Shown: positions 8,407 to 16,788 of the stretch, one piece after another | Layout of the letters: every line of letters starts with the position of its first letter | How positions within the stretch are numbered: the first letter of the stretch is position 1 | Assembly (NCBI RefSeq): GCF_019219095.1 | Contig: NZ_JAHUWH010000006.1 | Coordinates: 124,001-188,000 of the forward strand | Reading direction: 5' to 3' | Source: Acidovorax sp. sic0104 | Lineage (GTDB): Bacteria; Pseudomonadota; Gammaproteobacteria; Burkholderiales; Burkholderiaceae_C | DNA length: 64,000 nt | The notes under the pieces: model-generated | Told to the model about the DNA's origin: nothing | The model's input: only the letters and a program-made list of their open reading frames with translations | The model's database searches: none | Program-made: the position numbers and the translations under genes

Positions 8407-8997
8407 ATGTCCACCACCAACTCCCTCGATGTCTTGATCCAGGCGCTGCGCCGTCTGCCGGGGGTGGGGATCAAGTCTGCCCAGCGCATGGCGTTCCATC
8501 TGCTGCAGCATGACCGCGAAGGGGCGCAGGTGCTGTCGCAGGCGCTGCACGAAGCCGTGGGATCGGTGCACCATTGCGCGCGCTGCCATACCTTCACCGA
8601 GGCCGAGGTGTGCAGCACCTGCCTGGACCCGTCGCGCGATGCGTCGCGGCTGTGTGTGGTGGAAACGCCGGCGGACCAGGCGGCCATGGAGCGCACCGGC
8701 GCGTTCAAGGGCCTGTACTTCGTGCTCATGGGGCGGCTCAGTCCCCTCGACGGCGTGGGACCGAAGGAGATCGGTCTGCAAAAGCTGCTGCAGCGTGCCG
8801 CCGAAGAGGGGGTGCAGGAGGTGATCCTGGCCACCAATTTCAATGCCGAGGGCGAAGCCACTGCGCATGTGATCAGCGAGACACTCAAGAGCCGTGGCGT
8901 GCATGTCACCCGGCTTGCCCGTGGCGTGCCGGTGGGCAGCGAGCTGGAATATGTGGACCTGGGCACCATAGCGCATGCGCTGTCGGACCGCCGCTGA
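8407..8997 (+). CDS. recR: Recombination mediator protein RecR
   Basis: A 196-residue protein of normal family length that acts with RecF and RecO to load RecA on gapped DNA. An N-terminal helix-hairpin-helix ([20 protein letters not shown], residues about 14-33) is followed by a Cys4 zinc finger (CARC...CSTC, near 57-72). A Toprim domain follows ([15 protein letters not shown] and [15 protein letters not shown]). It is the third gene of the dnaX-ybaB-recR set and starts 249 bp after ybaB; that gap contains a family C repeat. No promoter is evident. Confidence 0.97.
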   Translation: MSTTNSLDVLIQALRRLPGVGIKSAQRMAFHLLQHDREGAQVLSQALHEAVGSVHHCARCHTFTEAEVCSTCLDPSRDASRLCVVETPADQAAMERTGAFKGLYFVLMGRLSPLDGVGPKEIGLQKLLQRAAEEGVQEVILATNFNAEGEATAHVISETLKSRGVHVTRLARGVPVGSELEYVDLGTIAHALSDRR

Positions 8998-9045
8998 GCG
9001 GAGAGCCCGCGCCCGTGCCCCGTGCCGTACCGGTAGAATACTCAC

Positions 9046-9100
9046 AATTTAATAGCTGCTGGCGCTTGCGTACCAAGCGGTAGCGGCCAAAAAGGCATAC
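9046..9100 (+). repeat. Family A repeat forming the leader of the MAPEG gene
   Basis: Contains AATTTAATAGCTGCTGGCGC followed by TTGCGTACCAAGCGGTAGCG, the paired ATAGCT and GCGCTTG elements of the family. It runs to within four bases of the start codon at 9104, so the ribosome-binding region of that gene is essentially repeat sequence. Confidence 0.75.
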
Positions 9101-9103
9101 AAA

Positions 9104-9529
9104 ATGAATACCACCATGCATGTCGCGAGATTTACGGTGGCCTACTGGTGCGTGCTGATCGCGGCGCTGCTGCCGCTGGCCTGCTCGTGGCTGGCCAAGA
9201 GCGGGCACTGGGGCAAGTCTCGCAAGGACGGCGGGTTCGACAACCATGACCCGCGCACCTGGATGGCGCGCCAGACCGACTGGCGGGCCCGCGCCAACGC
9301 GGCGCAGGCCAATAGTTTCGAGACGCTGCCATTCTTCATTGGCGCCGTGATCATCGCGCACCTGCTCGGCGCAGGGCAGACTCTGCTGGACATGCTGGCG
9401 TTCCTGTACGTCATGCTGCGCGTGTTCTACATCCTGATGTATGTCTCCGACATGCCCACGGTGCGCAGTGCCGTTTGGGCTGCAGCCTTCATCGTGAACA
9501 TCGCGATCCTCTTTGTGGGGTATCGGTAG
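9104..9529 (+). CDS. MAPEG family inner-membrane protein
   Basis: A 141-residue membrane protein with four hydrophobic segments (about residues 7-28, 69-89, 93-110 and 115-138). The signature RTWMARQTDWRARANAAQAN near 46-65 and NSFETLPFFIGAVI next to it are typical of the bacterial MAPEG (membrane-associated eicosanoid and glutathione metabolism) family. Bacterial members are uncharacterised or have weak glutathione-dependent activity. The start codon is an ATG with only a weak AAGG before it, because a family A repeat occupies the leader. It is probably monocistronic and followed by a family B hairpin cluster. Confidence 0.88.
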   Translation: MNTTMHVARFTVAYWCVLIAALLPLACSWLAKSGHWGKSRKDGGFDNHDPRTWMARQTDWRARANAAQANSFETLPFFIGAVIIAHLLGAGQTLLDMLAFLYVMLRVFYILMYVSDMPTVRSAVWAAAFIVNIAILFVGYR

Positions 9530-9540
9530 CCTGGATCGTT

Positions 9541-9740
9541 GGCCCCTTGAGGCGCCGTGCGTCTTTCCCCCTCAAGGGGATGCACCCGGTGGACTGGCCA
9601 GGCCAGATCCACGGGGGTGCGGGCTTGTTTGCTCGCCAGTTTTATGGGCCCCGCGGTTGGGGCTGCCATCAGGCGCAGCGTCTGAAACCGGCGCCCTCCA
9701 GACCAGTCCACCGGGTGCGTCCCCTCCAGAGGGGCGAGAG
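9541..9740 (+). repeat. Family B repeat with long inverted arms, MITE-like
   Basis: The left half (9541-9621) matches the reverse complement of 4078-4155. In addition the arm 9569-9597 is repeated inverted at 9703-9733: GCACCCGGTGGACTGG against CCAGTCCACCGGGTGC, with one base changed just outside. This gives a roughly 165-bp element bounded by inverted arms, with no coding capacity. CCCCTTGAG (9543-9551) also pairs with CTCAAGGGG (9571-9579) and could end the MAPEG transcript. Confidence 0.7.
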
Positions 9741-9863
9741 AGGGAGGGGCGCCGCTGGCGGTTCATGGGTGGACACTTCCACCACCACCTGTGACCGTAA
9801 ACACATTCTTACGTATAAACCCCGCTGGGAATCCCCCTAATGCGCAACGGCCCACTGTGCGGC

Positions 9864-9895
9864 ACGATTGTTGCAGTGCAACAATCGTTCTTTTT
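9864..9895 (+). promoter_or_regulatory. Perfect 11-bp palindrome followed by a T tract, operator or attenuator
   Basis: ACGATTGTTGC, loop AGT, GCAACAATCGT (9864-9888), then TCTTTTT, ending 9 bases before the ATG at 9904. The layout fits either an intrinsic terminator in the leader or a dimer-binding operator. The inner dyad TGTTGC-N3-GCAACA recurs at 24724-24738, which favours an operator. Confidence 0.6.
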
Positions 9896-9903
9896 CTGAT
9901 TCC

Positions 9904-10959
9904 ATGACCCCTCCCTTGCTCTCCCGACGCGCATTCAGCGCACTGTCCGCTGCCACAGCTGCCACGGTGTTTGCGCCCGCGGCCATGCGGGCGCAGACGG
10001 CAGAGGCCGCTGCGCTGGGCCGCCTGACCATTGCGGTGGGCGGGCAGGGGGTGCTGTATCACCTGCCCTTGGCGCTGGCGGACCAGTTGGGATACTTCCG
10101 GGCCGAAGGCCTTGATGTGACTGTGCGGGACTTCTCCGCCGGGGCGCTGGCCGCGCAGGCGGTGCAGGAGGGCGCGGCCGACGTCTGCGCTGGTGCGTTC
10201 GAACACACGCTGCGCCAGCAGGCCCGGGGTCAGGCATACCGTTCGCTGGTGGTGCAAGGGCGTGCGCCACAGCTGGCCTTGGGGGTGTCGCAGCGCTCTT
10301 TCCCTGGCTTCAAGGAAGTGGGTGACCTGGAGGGGCGGCGCATCGGCGTGTCGTCGGTGGGGTCGTCCACGCACCTGGCGGCCAGCCTGTTGCTTGGCCG
10401 CGTGGGGCTTGCGCCCAAGGACGTCTCGTTTGTCGCCGTGGGCACGGGCACGGCAGCCCTCAATGCGTTGCGCTCCGGCCAGGTGCACGCACTGTGCCAT
10501 GCAGACCCGATCATGACGCTGCTGGAGCAAAAGGCCGACACCCGCATTGCGGGAGACATGCGCTCACTCAAGGCTGCGCAGGAGGTGTTCGGCGGCAACA
10601 TGCCTGCCAGCTGCCTGTATGCGCCGCAGGCGTTCATCCAGAAGAACGCCCCGCAGGCTCAGGCCCTGGCCAATGGCATCGTGCACGCGCTCAAGTGGCT
10701 GCAGACCGCTGCGCCGGCCGATCTGGTGAAGGCCGTGCCGACCAGCTACCTGATGGGCGACCGGGGCCTGTATCTGGCGGCCTTCAGCCGGGTGCGCGAG
10801 ACCTACTCCACCAACGGGCTCATGCCCGACGACGGTGCCGCCACCGCACTGCGCGTGCTGGCGCGCGTGCACCCCGAGCTGGCGGATTTCAAGGTGGACC
10901 TGGCGCGCACCTATACCAACGAGTTCGTGCGCAAGGCGCGCCAGAAATTCAACGTTTAG
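9904..10959 (+). CDS. NitT/TauT-type ABC transporter substrate-binding protein
   Basis: A 351-residue periplasmic receptor of the nitrate/sulfonate/taurine class (NMT1-like fold). It starts with an Arg-Arg signal (LLSRRAFSALSAATAATVFAPAAMRAQT), which may be a Tat signal, and continues with LTIAVGGQGVLYHLPLALADQLGYF, the usual opening of this fold. LEGRRIGVSSVGSSTHLAA near 145-163 matches the conserved domain hinge region. The ATG at 9904 is preferred to an upstream in-frame start at 9868 because the palindrome 9864-9888 would overlap the latter. No permease or ATPase gene is adjacent, so it is an orphan receptor here. Ligand unknown. Confidence 0.85.
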   Translation: MTPPLLSRRAFSALSAATAATVFAPAAMRAQTAEAAALGRLTIAVGGQGVLYHLPLALADQLGYFRAEGLDVTVRDFSAGALAAQAVQEGAADVCAGAFEHTLRQQARGQAYRSLVVQGRAPQLALGVSQRSFPGFKEVGDLEGRRIGVSSVGSSTHLAASLLLGRVGLAPKDVSFVAVGTGTAALNALRSGQVHALCHADPIMTLLEQKADTRIAGDMRSLKAAQEVFGGNMPASCLYAPQAFIQKNAPQAQALANGIVHALKWLQTAAPADLVKAVPTSYLMGDRGLYLAAFSRVRETYSTNGLMPDDGAATALRVLARVHPELADFKVDLARTYTNEFVRKARQKFNV

Positions 10960-11155
10960 TGCGCCCTGCGGGAGGGTGCCGCAACACTTTGCGGGCCATG
11001 CCTACACCGTGCCGGCGCCCTGTCCTGCGCGGCAAGAAAGGGGTGGAGGATGGACTACAGTCCTGGGGTCGGGCACTGCGGCACACCGCGCAAATGGCGC
11101 GGCGCCATGGCTGCCCACCTCCTGTCCTCACCCTCTACCCCTCAAGGATCGCGCC

Positions 11156-11308
11156 ATGACGTTCAGCCTCAGCATCGGCCCTCTCGTTTCCCTGATCGCC
11201 GGAATCCTCATCCTGGTGATGCCCCGCCTTCTGAGCACCATCGTGGCGCTCTACCTCATCATCATGGGCATTTTGGGCCTGCTGGGCATGCACAACCTGC
11301 GTTTCTGA
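11156..11308 (+). CDS. DUF3096 small membrane protein
   Basis: A 50-residue protein made almost entirely of two hydrophobic segments (about residues 6-22 and 26-46: GPLVSLIAGILILVMPRLLS and TIVALYLIIMGILGLLG). This matches the compact DUF3096 family found in many proteobacteria; its role is unknown. CAAGGATC upstream gives a reasonable ribosome-binding site before the ATG at 11156. It stands alone between a receptor gene and the convergent mltD. Confidence 0.85.
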   Translation: MTFSLSIGPLVSLIAGILILVMPRLLSTIVALYLIIMGILGLLGMHNLRF

Positions 11309-11410
11309 AGCGATGGGCTACGCCTCGCAGCGGGGCGGGGCCGGCCCGCCAGGGCGCCACGGGAGAGCCCGCGTGGGCAGCCGCACTCTGTCGAGTGGGC
11401 CGGAGTGCGA

Positions 11411-12952
11411 TCAGCGGCGCTTGACCTTGGACGGCGTGCCGCCTTTGCGCGTGGGTGCCGCGGCCGCGCGTTTGCTGTTGCCGCCATTCTTGGCAGAGGT
11501 GCGGGTCCCTACCGAGTTGCGCGCGCTGGCCTGTCGCACGGGCAGGTACACCACCACCTGCTGACCCACCTTGAAGGCCGCATTGGCGCGCACATCGTTC
11601 CAGTCCGCCACGCTCGCGGCCGCCAGCTTGTAGCGTCGTGCAATGCTGGCCACGGTCTCGCCCTTGCCGGCGCGCACCGTCGTCTTGCGGGTCACCACCT
11701 CGGGCGCGAAGGCAAGTTGTCCGTTGTCCGCGAGGTGCGATGAGACATCCTGGCGGATGGCGGCCGAGCGCGGCACCATCAGTGCCGAGCCCGCCTTGAT
11801 GAGCATGCGTGGCGGGATGTTGTTCAGGCTGCGCAGGTCGTTCTCGCTCATGCCGGCGCGTTGCGCGGCCTCGGCCACCGTCATGTTGGAGGGCACGGAC
11901 CAGACGGTCCAGCTCGCGTACTGGCCCTCTCGGCGCGCTTCCAGATTGCGCTGGAACACCTTCGCGTTGTCCCATGGAAGCAGGATCTGCGGAGTGCCCG
12001 CAGCCAGGATCACCGGGCGGTGAAAGGATGGATTCAGCGCGCGGAAGTCTTCCTCGCGGATGCCGGCAAGCTGCGCGACCAAGGCTACATCCATGTCATG
12101 CGTGATGTCCACGGTCTGGAAATAGGGGTGGTTCTCGATCAGCGGCAGCTCGGTGCGGAAGGCCTCGGGGTTGGCCACGATGTTCTTCACTGCCTGCAGC
12201 TTGGGCACGTACATGCGGGTTTCGGCCGGCATGTTCAGGTCGGTGTAGCTGGTGCCCAGGCCTTGCTTCTGGTTGCGCGCGATCGCGCGGCCCACGCTGC
12301 CCTCGCCCCAGTTGTAGGCGGCCAAGGCCAGGTGCCAGTCGCCGAACATGCCATAGAGCTTTTGCAGGTAGTCGAGCGCGGCGCGCGTGGAGGCCAACAC
12401 ATCGCGCCGGTCGTCGCGGAAGGCGTTCTGCTTGAGGTCGAAGTAGTTGCCCGTGGCGGGCATGAACTGCCACATGCCGGCCGCCTTGGCGCTGGAGACG
12501 GCCTGCGGGTTGAAGGCGCTCTCGATGTAGGGCAGCAGTGCCAGCTCGGTGGGCATGCCTCGGCGCTCGAGCTCCTCGACGATGTGGAACAGGTACTTGC
12601 TCGAGCGTTCAGTCATGCGCTGCATGTAGTCGGGCCGGGTGGCGTACCACTGCTCACGGTCCTGCACAAGCTCGTGCTGCAGGTCGGGCATCGCAAAGCC
12701 GCGGCGGATGCGGTCCCACAGGTCAGCCGGGGCCGAGAGCGAAGCGACTTCGCCGCTGGATGCCTGGGCTGCAGTGATGGGGCGCAGCGGTCCGTTGGGG
12801 ATGACCGGTGTGTGGGAAGCGCGGGCCGAAGAAGTGGCCTCAGTGGATGCCTTGGCGTCTGCCGCAGCCGAAGGGTTTTGCGTGGAGCCTGTTGTGGCAC
12901 AGCCCGTGAGCCAGAGGGCTGCAGCCAGGCAGGCAATGTGCAAAATTTTCAT
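11411..12952 (-). CDS. mltD: Membrane-bound lytic murein transglycosylase D-like lipoprotein
   Basis: A 513-residue lipoprotein that cleaves peptidoglycan glycan strands with formation of anhydro-muramic ends. It has a signal with lipobox LTGC (Cys near residue 18). The SLT catalytic domain has the catalytic Glu near 144 (LLPYIESAFNPQAVSSAKAA, then GMWQFMP) and the late signature ALAAYNWGEGSVGRAI. Two LysM-like modules follow (SWTVWSVPSNMTVAEAAQRA and KTTVRAGKGETVASIARRYK), then a basic Ser/Lys/Arg tail. It starts 4 bp inside the end of gloB (TCAT overlap), so the two are probably translationally coupled. E. coli MltD is of similar length with LysM repeats. Confidence 0.93.
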   Translation of the reverse strand: MKILHIACLAAALWLTGCATTGSTQNPSAAADAKASTEATSSARASHTPVIPNGPLRPITAAQASSGEVASLSAPADLWDRIRRGFAMPDLQHELVQDREQWYATRPDYMQRMTERSSKYLFHIVEELERRGMPTELALLPYIESAFNPQAVSSAKAAGMWQFMPATGNYFDLKQNAFRDDRRDVLASTRAALDYLQKLYGMFGDWHLALAAYNWGEGSVGRAIARNQKQGLGTSYTDLNMPAETRMYVPKLQAVKNIVANPEAFRTELPLIENHPYFQTVDITHDMDVALVAQLAGIREEDFRALNPSFHRPVILAAGTPQILLPWDNAKVFQRNLEARREGQYASWTVWSVPSNMTVAEAAQRAGMSENDLRSLNNIPPRMLIKAGSALMVPRSAAIRQDVSSHLADNGQLAFAPEVVTRKTTVRAGKGETVASIARRYKLAAASVADWNDVRANAAFKVGQQVVVYLPVRQASARNSVGTRTSAKNGGNSKRAAAAPTRKGGTPSKVKRR

Positions 12953-13725
12953 CGGAACTCGTTCTTCCATTGGCGCAGCGCGGCCAGTACCGCCACTGCG
13001 TCGTCTTGGTGGACCTGCGCGTCGAAATCCCGGGCAGCTTGGGCCACGCCAGGCTGCCGCACACGCAGGAAGGGGTTGATGTCTCGCTCCAGCGCCATGT
13101 TCGAAGGCAGCGTGGGCTGCTCGGCGGCACGCAGCGCTTCGCACCGGCTGCTGTAATGGAGCAGGGCCGCGTTGCCGGGTTCCACGGCGCGTGCAAATTT
13201 CAGGTTGGACAGCGTGTACTCGTGCGTGCAGCACACACGGGTATCGCCGGGCAGCGCGGCCAGCTCGTCGAGCGAGCCGAGCATCTGCGCCGGTGTGCCC
13301 TCGAACAGCCGCCCGCACCCGCCCGAGAACAGCGTGTCGCCGCAGAACAGCAGCGGCGCGCCCTCGAAGGCCGTGCAGTAGTAAGCGATGTGCCCCGCAG
13401 TGTGGCCGGGCACGTCGATCACGGCGAAGCGCAGGCCCAGCACGTCCACCATATCGCCCTGCGCGAGCCGAACCAGCGGTTCGGGAATGCGCTCACGGGC
13501 GGGGCCGTAGACCACGGCGCCGGTGGCATCGCGCAGCGCGTCGACCCCACCGACATGATCGGCATGGTGGTGCGTGACTAGAATGGCCTTCAACTGCAGG
13601 CCCAGGCGCTGCAGTGCCTGCACCACGGGCGCGGAATCCCCGGGGTCGACGACGACGGCCTGGTGCCCGTCGTGCAGCATCCAGATGTAGTTGTCGGTAA
13701 AGGCGGGCAGCGGCAGCAAGTTCAT
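12949..13725 (-). CDS. gloB: Hydroxyacylglutathione hydrolase (glyoxalase II)
   Basis: A 258-residue metallo-beta-lactamase-fold enzyme that hydrolyses S-lactoylglutathione to lactate and glutathione, completing methylglyoxal detoxification. The metal-binding motif THHHADH is near residues 51-57, with the further ligands VPGHTAGH and CGDTLF and the family C-terminal region THEYTLSNLKFA. The start [17 protein letters not shown] is canonical. Its ATG overlaps, on the opposite strand, the ATG of the methyltransferase gene. A TATAAT sits 12 bp upstream of the start inside that neighbour, implying a very short leader. mltD follows with a 4-bp overlap. Confidence 0.96.
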   Translation of the reverse strand: MNLLPLPAFTDNYIWMLHDGHQAVVVDPGDSAPVVQALQRLGLQLKAILVTHHHADHVGGVDALRDATGAVVYGPARERIPEPLVRLAQGDMVDVLGLRFAVIDVPGHTAGHIAYYCTAFEGAPLLFCGDTLFSGGCGRLFEGTPAQMLGSLDELAALPGDTRVCCTHEYTLSNLKFARAVEPGNAALLHYSSRCEALRAAEQPTLPSNMALERDINPFLRVRQPGVAQAARDFDAQVHQDDAVAVLAALRQWKNEFR

Positions 13726-14638
13726 GAGCGATCAAATTATAGGTTTGCACCACTGGTTCGATTCGCCGCCGGGCCGGTACCTGCTGGCGTGGGAGCAGGC
13801 GCGCTTCGATGAGGCGGTGGCCGACATCTTCGGCTATCACAGCCTGCAGCTGGGCATGCCGCTGCTCGATGGCCTGCGCGCCAACCGCATGCCGCACCAG
13901 TGGCTGGCACTCGGGCACGAAGGTTTCGCCGTCAGTGGCTTGTGGGGTGGGTTGGGGGGGCACGACGATGCCGATCCCTCGACCCCGCCGCGCCGCCCGG
14001 TCGATCTGCTGGCCGAGCCCTTGGCCCTGCCTTTTGCCGAGGGCAGCCTCGACCTGCTCGTGCTGCCCCATACCCTGGAGCTGAGCATCGACCCCCACGC
14101 GACGCTGCGCGAGGTCGAGCGAGTGCTCGTGCCCGAGGGCCGGGTCGTCATCAGCGGCCTGAACCCGGCCAGCCTGTGGGGCCTGCGGCAGCGGCGCGCG
14201 CGGCTGTACCAGCGCATGGGCAAAGGTCACCTGTACTTGCCCGACGTGGGCGAGTTCATCGGCTACCGCCGCCTGCGCGACTGGCTGCGCTTGTTGAGCT
14301 TCGAGGTCGAATCGGCGCAGTTTGGCTGTTATCGTCCTGCCGTGCGCAGCACCCAGTGGCTGGAGCGCTTTGGCTTCATGGACCCGCTGGGCGAGCGCTG
14401 GTGGCCCATCTTCGGTGCGGCTTACTTCGTGGTGGCTGTCAAGCGGGTGCATGGGATGCGGCTGCTGGGGCCAGCTTGGCGCACTCAACGCCAGCGGGCC
14501 GCCGGCACCGTTCCCATCGCCAACCGTGCGCACGCGGCGGGTGGGCCCGCAGCACCGAGGGTGCAGGCCCCGGACCGCGCCACCAAGACACCTTTGCGGC
14601 AACGCGACACAGCTAGAAAAGACAGGAATACGGTTTGA
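13724..14638 (+). CDS. Class I SAM-dependent methyltransferase
   Basis: A 304-residue protein of the Methyltransf_11 type. The recognisable part is the core [20 protein letters not shown] near residues 100-119, then [21 protein letters not shown], the usual strand IV-V region. The N-terminal glycine-rich SAM loop is weak, as in related proteins beside gloB and rnhA in betaproteobacteria. The C-terminal 50 residues are basic, low-complexity and probably unstructured. The start ATG is shared base for base (CATG) with the divergent gloB. The stop overlaps the TTG start of rnhA, suggesting coupled translation. Substrate unknown. Confidence 0.85.
   Translation: MSDQIIGLHHWFDSPPGRYLLAWEQARFDEAVADIFGYHSLQLGMPLLDGLRANRMPHQWLALGHEGFAVSGLWGGLGGHDDADPSTPPRRPVDLLAEPLALPFAEGSLDLLVLPHTLELSIDPHATLREVERVLVPEGRVVISGLNPASLWGLRQRRARLYQRMGKGHLYLPDVGEFIGYRRLRDWLRLLSFEVESAQFGCYRPAVRSTQWLERFGFMDPLGERWWPIFGAAYFVVAVKRVHGMRLLGPAWRTQRQRAAGTVPIANRAHAAGGPAAPRVQAPDRATKTPLRQRDTARKDRNTV
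13738..13743 (-). promoter_or_regulatory. Consensus TATAAT -10 box for gloB
   Basis: On the minus strand TATAAT lies 12 bases before the gloB ATG, within codons 5-7 of the divergent methyltransferase gene. With usual spacing, transcription would start within about 5 bases of the start codon. No convincing -35 box is visible. Confidence 0.45.
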
Positions 14639-15084
14639 ATCAGGTAGTGATATACACAGATGGCGCCTGCAAGGGCAACCCCGGACCAGGGGGATGGGGC
14701 GTGCTGCTGCGCGCCGGCGACGTCGAGAAGGAGCTCTTCGGGGGCGAGATGGGCACCACCAACAACCGCATGGAGCTGATGGCGGTGATCGAGGCGCTGG
14801 CCGCCTTGAAGCGCCCCTGCGCAGTGACGCTGTTCCTGGACAGCGAATACGTGCGCAAGGGCATCACCGAATGGATTCACGGCTGGAAGGCCAAAGGCTG
14901 GCGGACTGCGTCCAAGCAGCCCGTCAAGAACGTGGAGCTGTGGCAGCGCCTGGATGCGCTGGTCAGCACCGGCGGCCATCGCATCGACTGGCGCTGGGTG
15001 AAGGGGCATTCCGGCGACCCTGGCAACGAGCGGGCCGATGCCCTGGCTAACAAGGGGGTGGACAAGGCGCGGGGACGCGGCTGA
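14635..15084 (+). CDS. rnhA: Ribonuclease HI
   Basis: A 149-residue enzyme cleaving the RNA strand of RNA-DNA hybrids. The four catalytic carboxylates are visible: Asp in [18 protein letters not shown] (residue 9), Glu in [13 protein letters not shown] (near 47), Asp in [11 protein letters not shown] (near 69), and Asp in [10 protein letters not shown] (near 133). The active-site His is in [13 protein letters not shown]. It starts with TTG at 14635, overlapping the methyltransferase stop (TTGA). The start [10 protein letters not shown] leaves no room for a later start, so the rare start codon seems real and may limit expression. Confidence 0.96.
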   Translation: MNQVVIYTDGACKGNPGPGGWGVLLRAGDVEKELFGGEMGTTNNRMELMAVIEALAALKRPCAVTLFLDSEYVRKGITEWIHGWKAKGWRTASKQPVKNVELWQRLDALVSTGGHRIDWRWVKGHSGDPGNERADALANKGVDKARGRG

Positions 15085-15197
15085 CCACCTGGAACCTGGA
15101 GCGGAGTGCTGGAGAGCGCGCAGCCGAACCGGCACACAGTGTGCTTGCACGCAACAAACAGCGTGCTTTGTGTAAAGCCTGCGTAAAACCGGGGAAT

Positions 15198-15242
15198 TGA
15201 CCTTCGGTCAAGCGGTCAGTCACTGCACTGTCTGACACTGAC
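15198..15242 (+). promoter_or_regulatory. Operator-like inverted repeats upstream of the RND efflux genes
   Basis: TGACC-TTC-GGTCA (15198-15210) is a perfect 13-bp dyad, followed by GTCAGT (15215-15220) and its inverse ACTGAC (15237-15242). This clustering, 50-94 bp before the adaptor gene, fits a TetR/AcrR-type repressor site. No regulator gene is adjacent in this window. Confidence 0.5.
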
Positions 15243-15291
15243 TGATACATTCTTTGGCTGCATTCCGCATTTCCACCGGCTTCATTGATCC

Positions 15292-16743
15292 ATGGCGTCC
15301 AAGAAAAGAACCATTGTTTTTGCTGTCATCGGCATCGCAGCCGCTACCGGTGCCGCCTGGTGGCTGCAAAAGCCACCCCAGGCCCCGCGCACGGACGCGG
15401 CCACGGCGGCTGCCAGCGGCGCTGCGGCCGGGGGGGGCGCACGTGGCGGGGCGCAGGGCGGAGCCGGCCGCTTGGTGTCGGTGGAGGCAGTGGCCGTGCG
15501 ACAGATGTCGCTGCGCGATGAGGCCGAGGCCGTGGGCAGCCTTCGGTCGCGCCAGAGCGTGGTGCTGCGCCCCGAGGTCAGCGGCCGCATCACGCATCTG
15601 AACTTCCGCGACGGCCAGCGCGTCAAGCGCGGGCAGGTGCTGGTGCAGTTCGACGACCAACTGCCCCGCGCCCAGGTCCAGCAAAGCCAGGCCGAGCTGT
15701 CCATCGCCCAGGCCAACCACAAGCGCAACCAGGAGCTCGTGGCCCAGGGCTTCATCAGCCAGCGGTCGGTGGACGAAAGCGCGGCCAACCTCGAAGTGGC
15801 ACAGGCCAAGCTATCGCTGGCGCAGGCCACCGCATCGCGCCTGAAGATCGTGGCACCCTTTGACGGCATCGCCGGCATCCGTGGCGTGAACGTGGGCGAC
15901 TACCTCAAGGACGGCGCTGACATCGTCAACGTGGAAGACCTCGACGCGGTGTATGTGGACTTCCGCCTGCCCGAGCGTCTGCAGGGCAAGGTGCGCACGG
16001 GCCAGACCGCGCAGGTCTCGTTCGATGCGCTCCCGGGCGTACGCTACGGCGCCGTGGTGCAGGCCATCAACCCCCAGATCGACGCCGACGGCCGGTCGGT
16101 GGCGGTGCGTGGCTGCATCGACAACCGCCGACTGCAGCTGCGCCCCGGCATGTTCGCCCGGGTGACGGCCGTGTTTGCCGAGCGCGCCAACGCGAGCGTC
16201 ATCCCTGAAGAGGCCGTGGTGCCCGACGGCACCAATCCCTACGTATTCAAGATCGTCGAAGGCAAGGAGGCCGGCAGCCGCGTGGCCCGCCGCACCCCGG
16301 TGAAGCTGGGCGTGCGCACGCCTGGATTCGTTGAGGTGGTGGAGGGTATCGGCGCTGGCGACCTGGTGGTGTCCGCGGGGCAGCAGCGCATCCAGAAGGA
16401 CGGCACGGCGGTGCGCGTGGTGGAGCTGGGCAAGCCCACTGGCGGTGCTGCGCCGGGTGCTCCGGGCGCTGGTGCTTCCGGTGCCAAGGGGGCGGCTGGT
16501 GCTGCCAGCGCCTCGGCCACCGCACCTGCGACGGCTCCGGTCGATGCGCCCGCAGCAGGTGCAGCAGGCGCCGCCAGCAACGCCGCCGTGGCGGCGGCTC
16601 CCGCAGCGCCGCAATCCGCCGCTCCGCCCGCGCCACAGACTGCACAGACCCTGGTGGCTCCGCTGCCCGGGGCCAATCCGTGCCTGGCCGCCATTGCGCC
16701 GGCGGGCCGCGCTTTGCCCGCACCCACCCGGGCACCCGCCTGA
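15292..16743 (+). CDS. RND efflux system periplasmic adaptor (membrane fusion protein)
   Basis: A 483-residue adaptor linking the inner-membrane pump to an outer-membrane channel. An N-terminal membrane anchor or signal (TIVFAVIGIAAATGAAWWL) precedes a Gly/Ala linker. The lipoyl half-motif is SVVLRPEVSGRITHLNFRDG, followed by a coiled-coil hairpin (AQVQQSQAELSIAQ to VDESAANLEVAQAKLSLAQA) and beta-barrel domains. A roughly 100-residue Ala/Pro-rich tail (from about residue 385) is unusual for the family and looks unstructured. It lies 45 bp before the pump gene and forms an operon with it. No outer-membrane factor gene follows. Dyads upstream suggest repressor control. Confidence 0.92.
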   Translation: MASKKRTIVFAVIGIAAATGAAWWLQKPPQAPRTDAATAAASGAAAGGGARGGAQGGAGRLVSVEAVAVRQMSLRDEAEAVGSLRSRQSVVLRPEVSGRITHLNFRDGQRVKRGQVLVQFDDQLPRAQVQQSQAELSIAQANHKRNQELVAQGFISQRSVDESAANLEVAQAKLSLAQATASRLKIVAPFDGIAGIRGVNVGDYLKDGADIVNVEDLDAVYVDFRLPERLQGKVRTGQTAQVSFDALPGVRYGAVVQAINPQIDADGRSVAVRGCIDNRRLQLRPGMFARVTAVFAERANASVIPEEAVVPDGTNPYVFKIVEGKEAGSRVARRTPVKLGVRTPGFVEVVEGIGAGDLVVSAGQQRIQKDGTAVRVVELGKPTGGAAPGAPGAGASGAKGAAGAASASATAPATAPVDAPAAGAAGAASNAAVAAAPAAPQSAAPPAPQTAQTLVAPLPGANPCLAAIAPAGRALPAPTRAPA

Positions 16744-16788
16744 TGCGAGCGCTCGACCACCACCGACTGACCGAAGCCCCCCGCCGCC

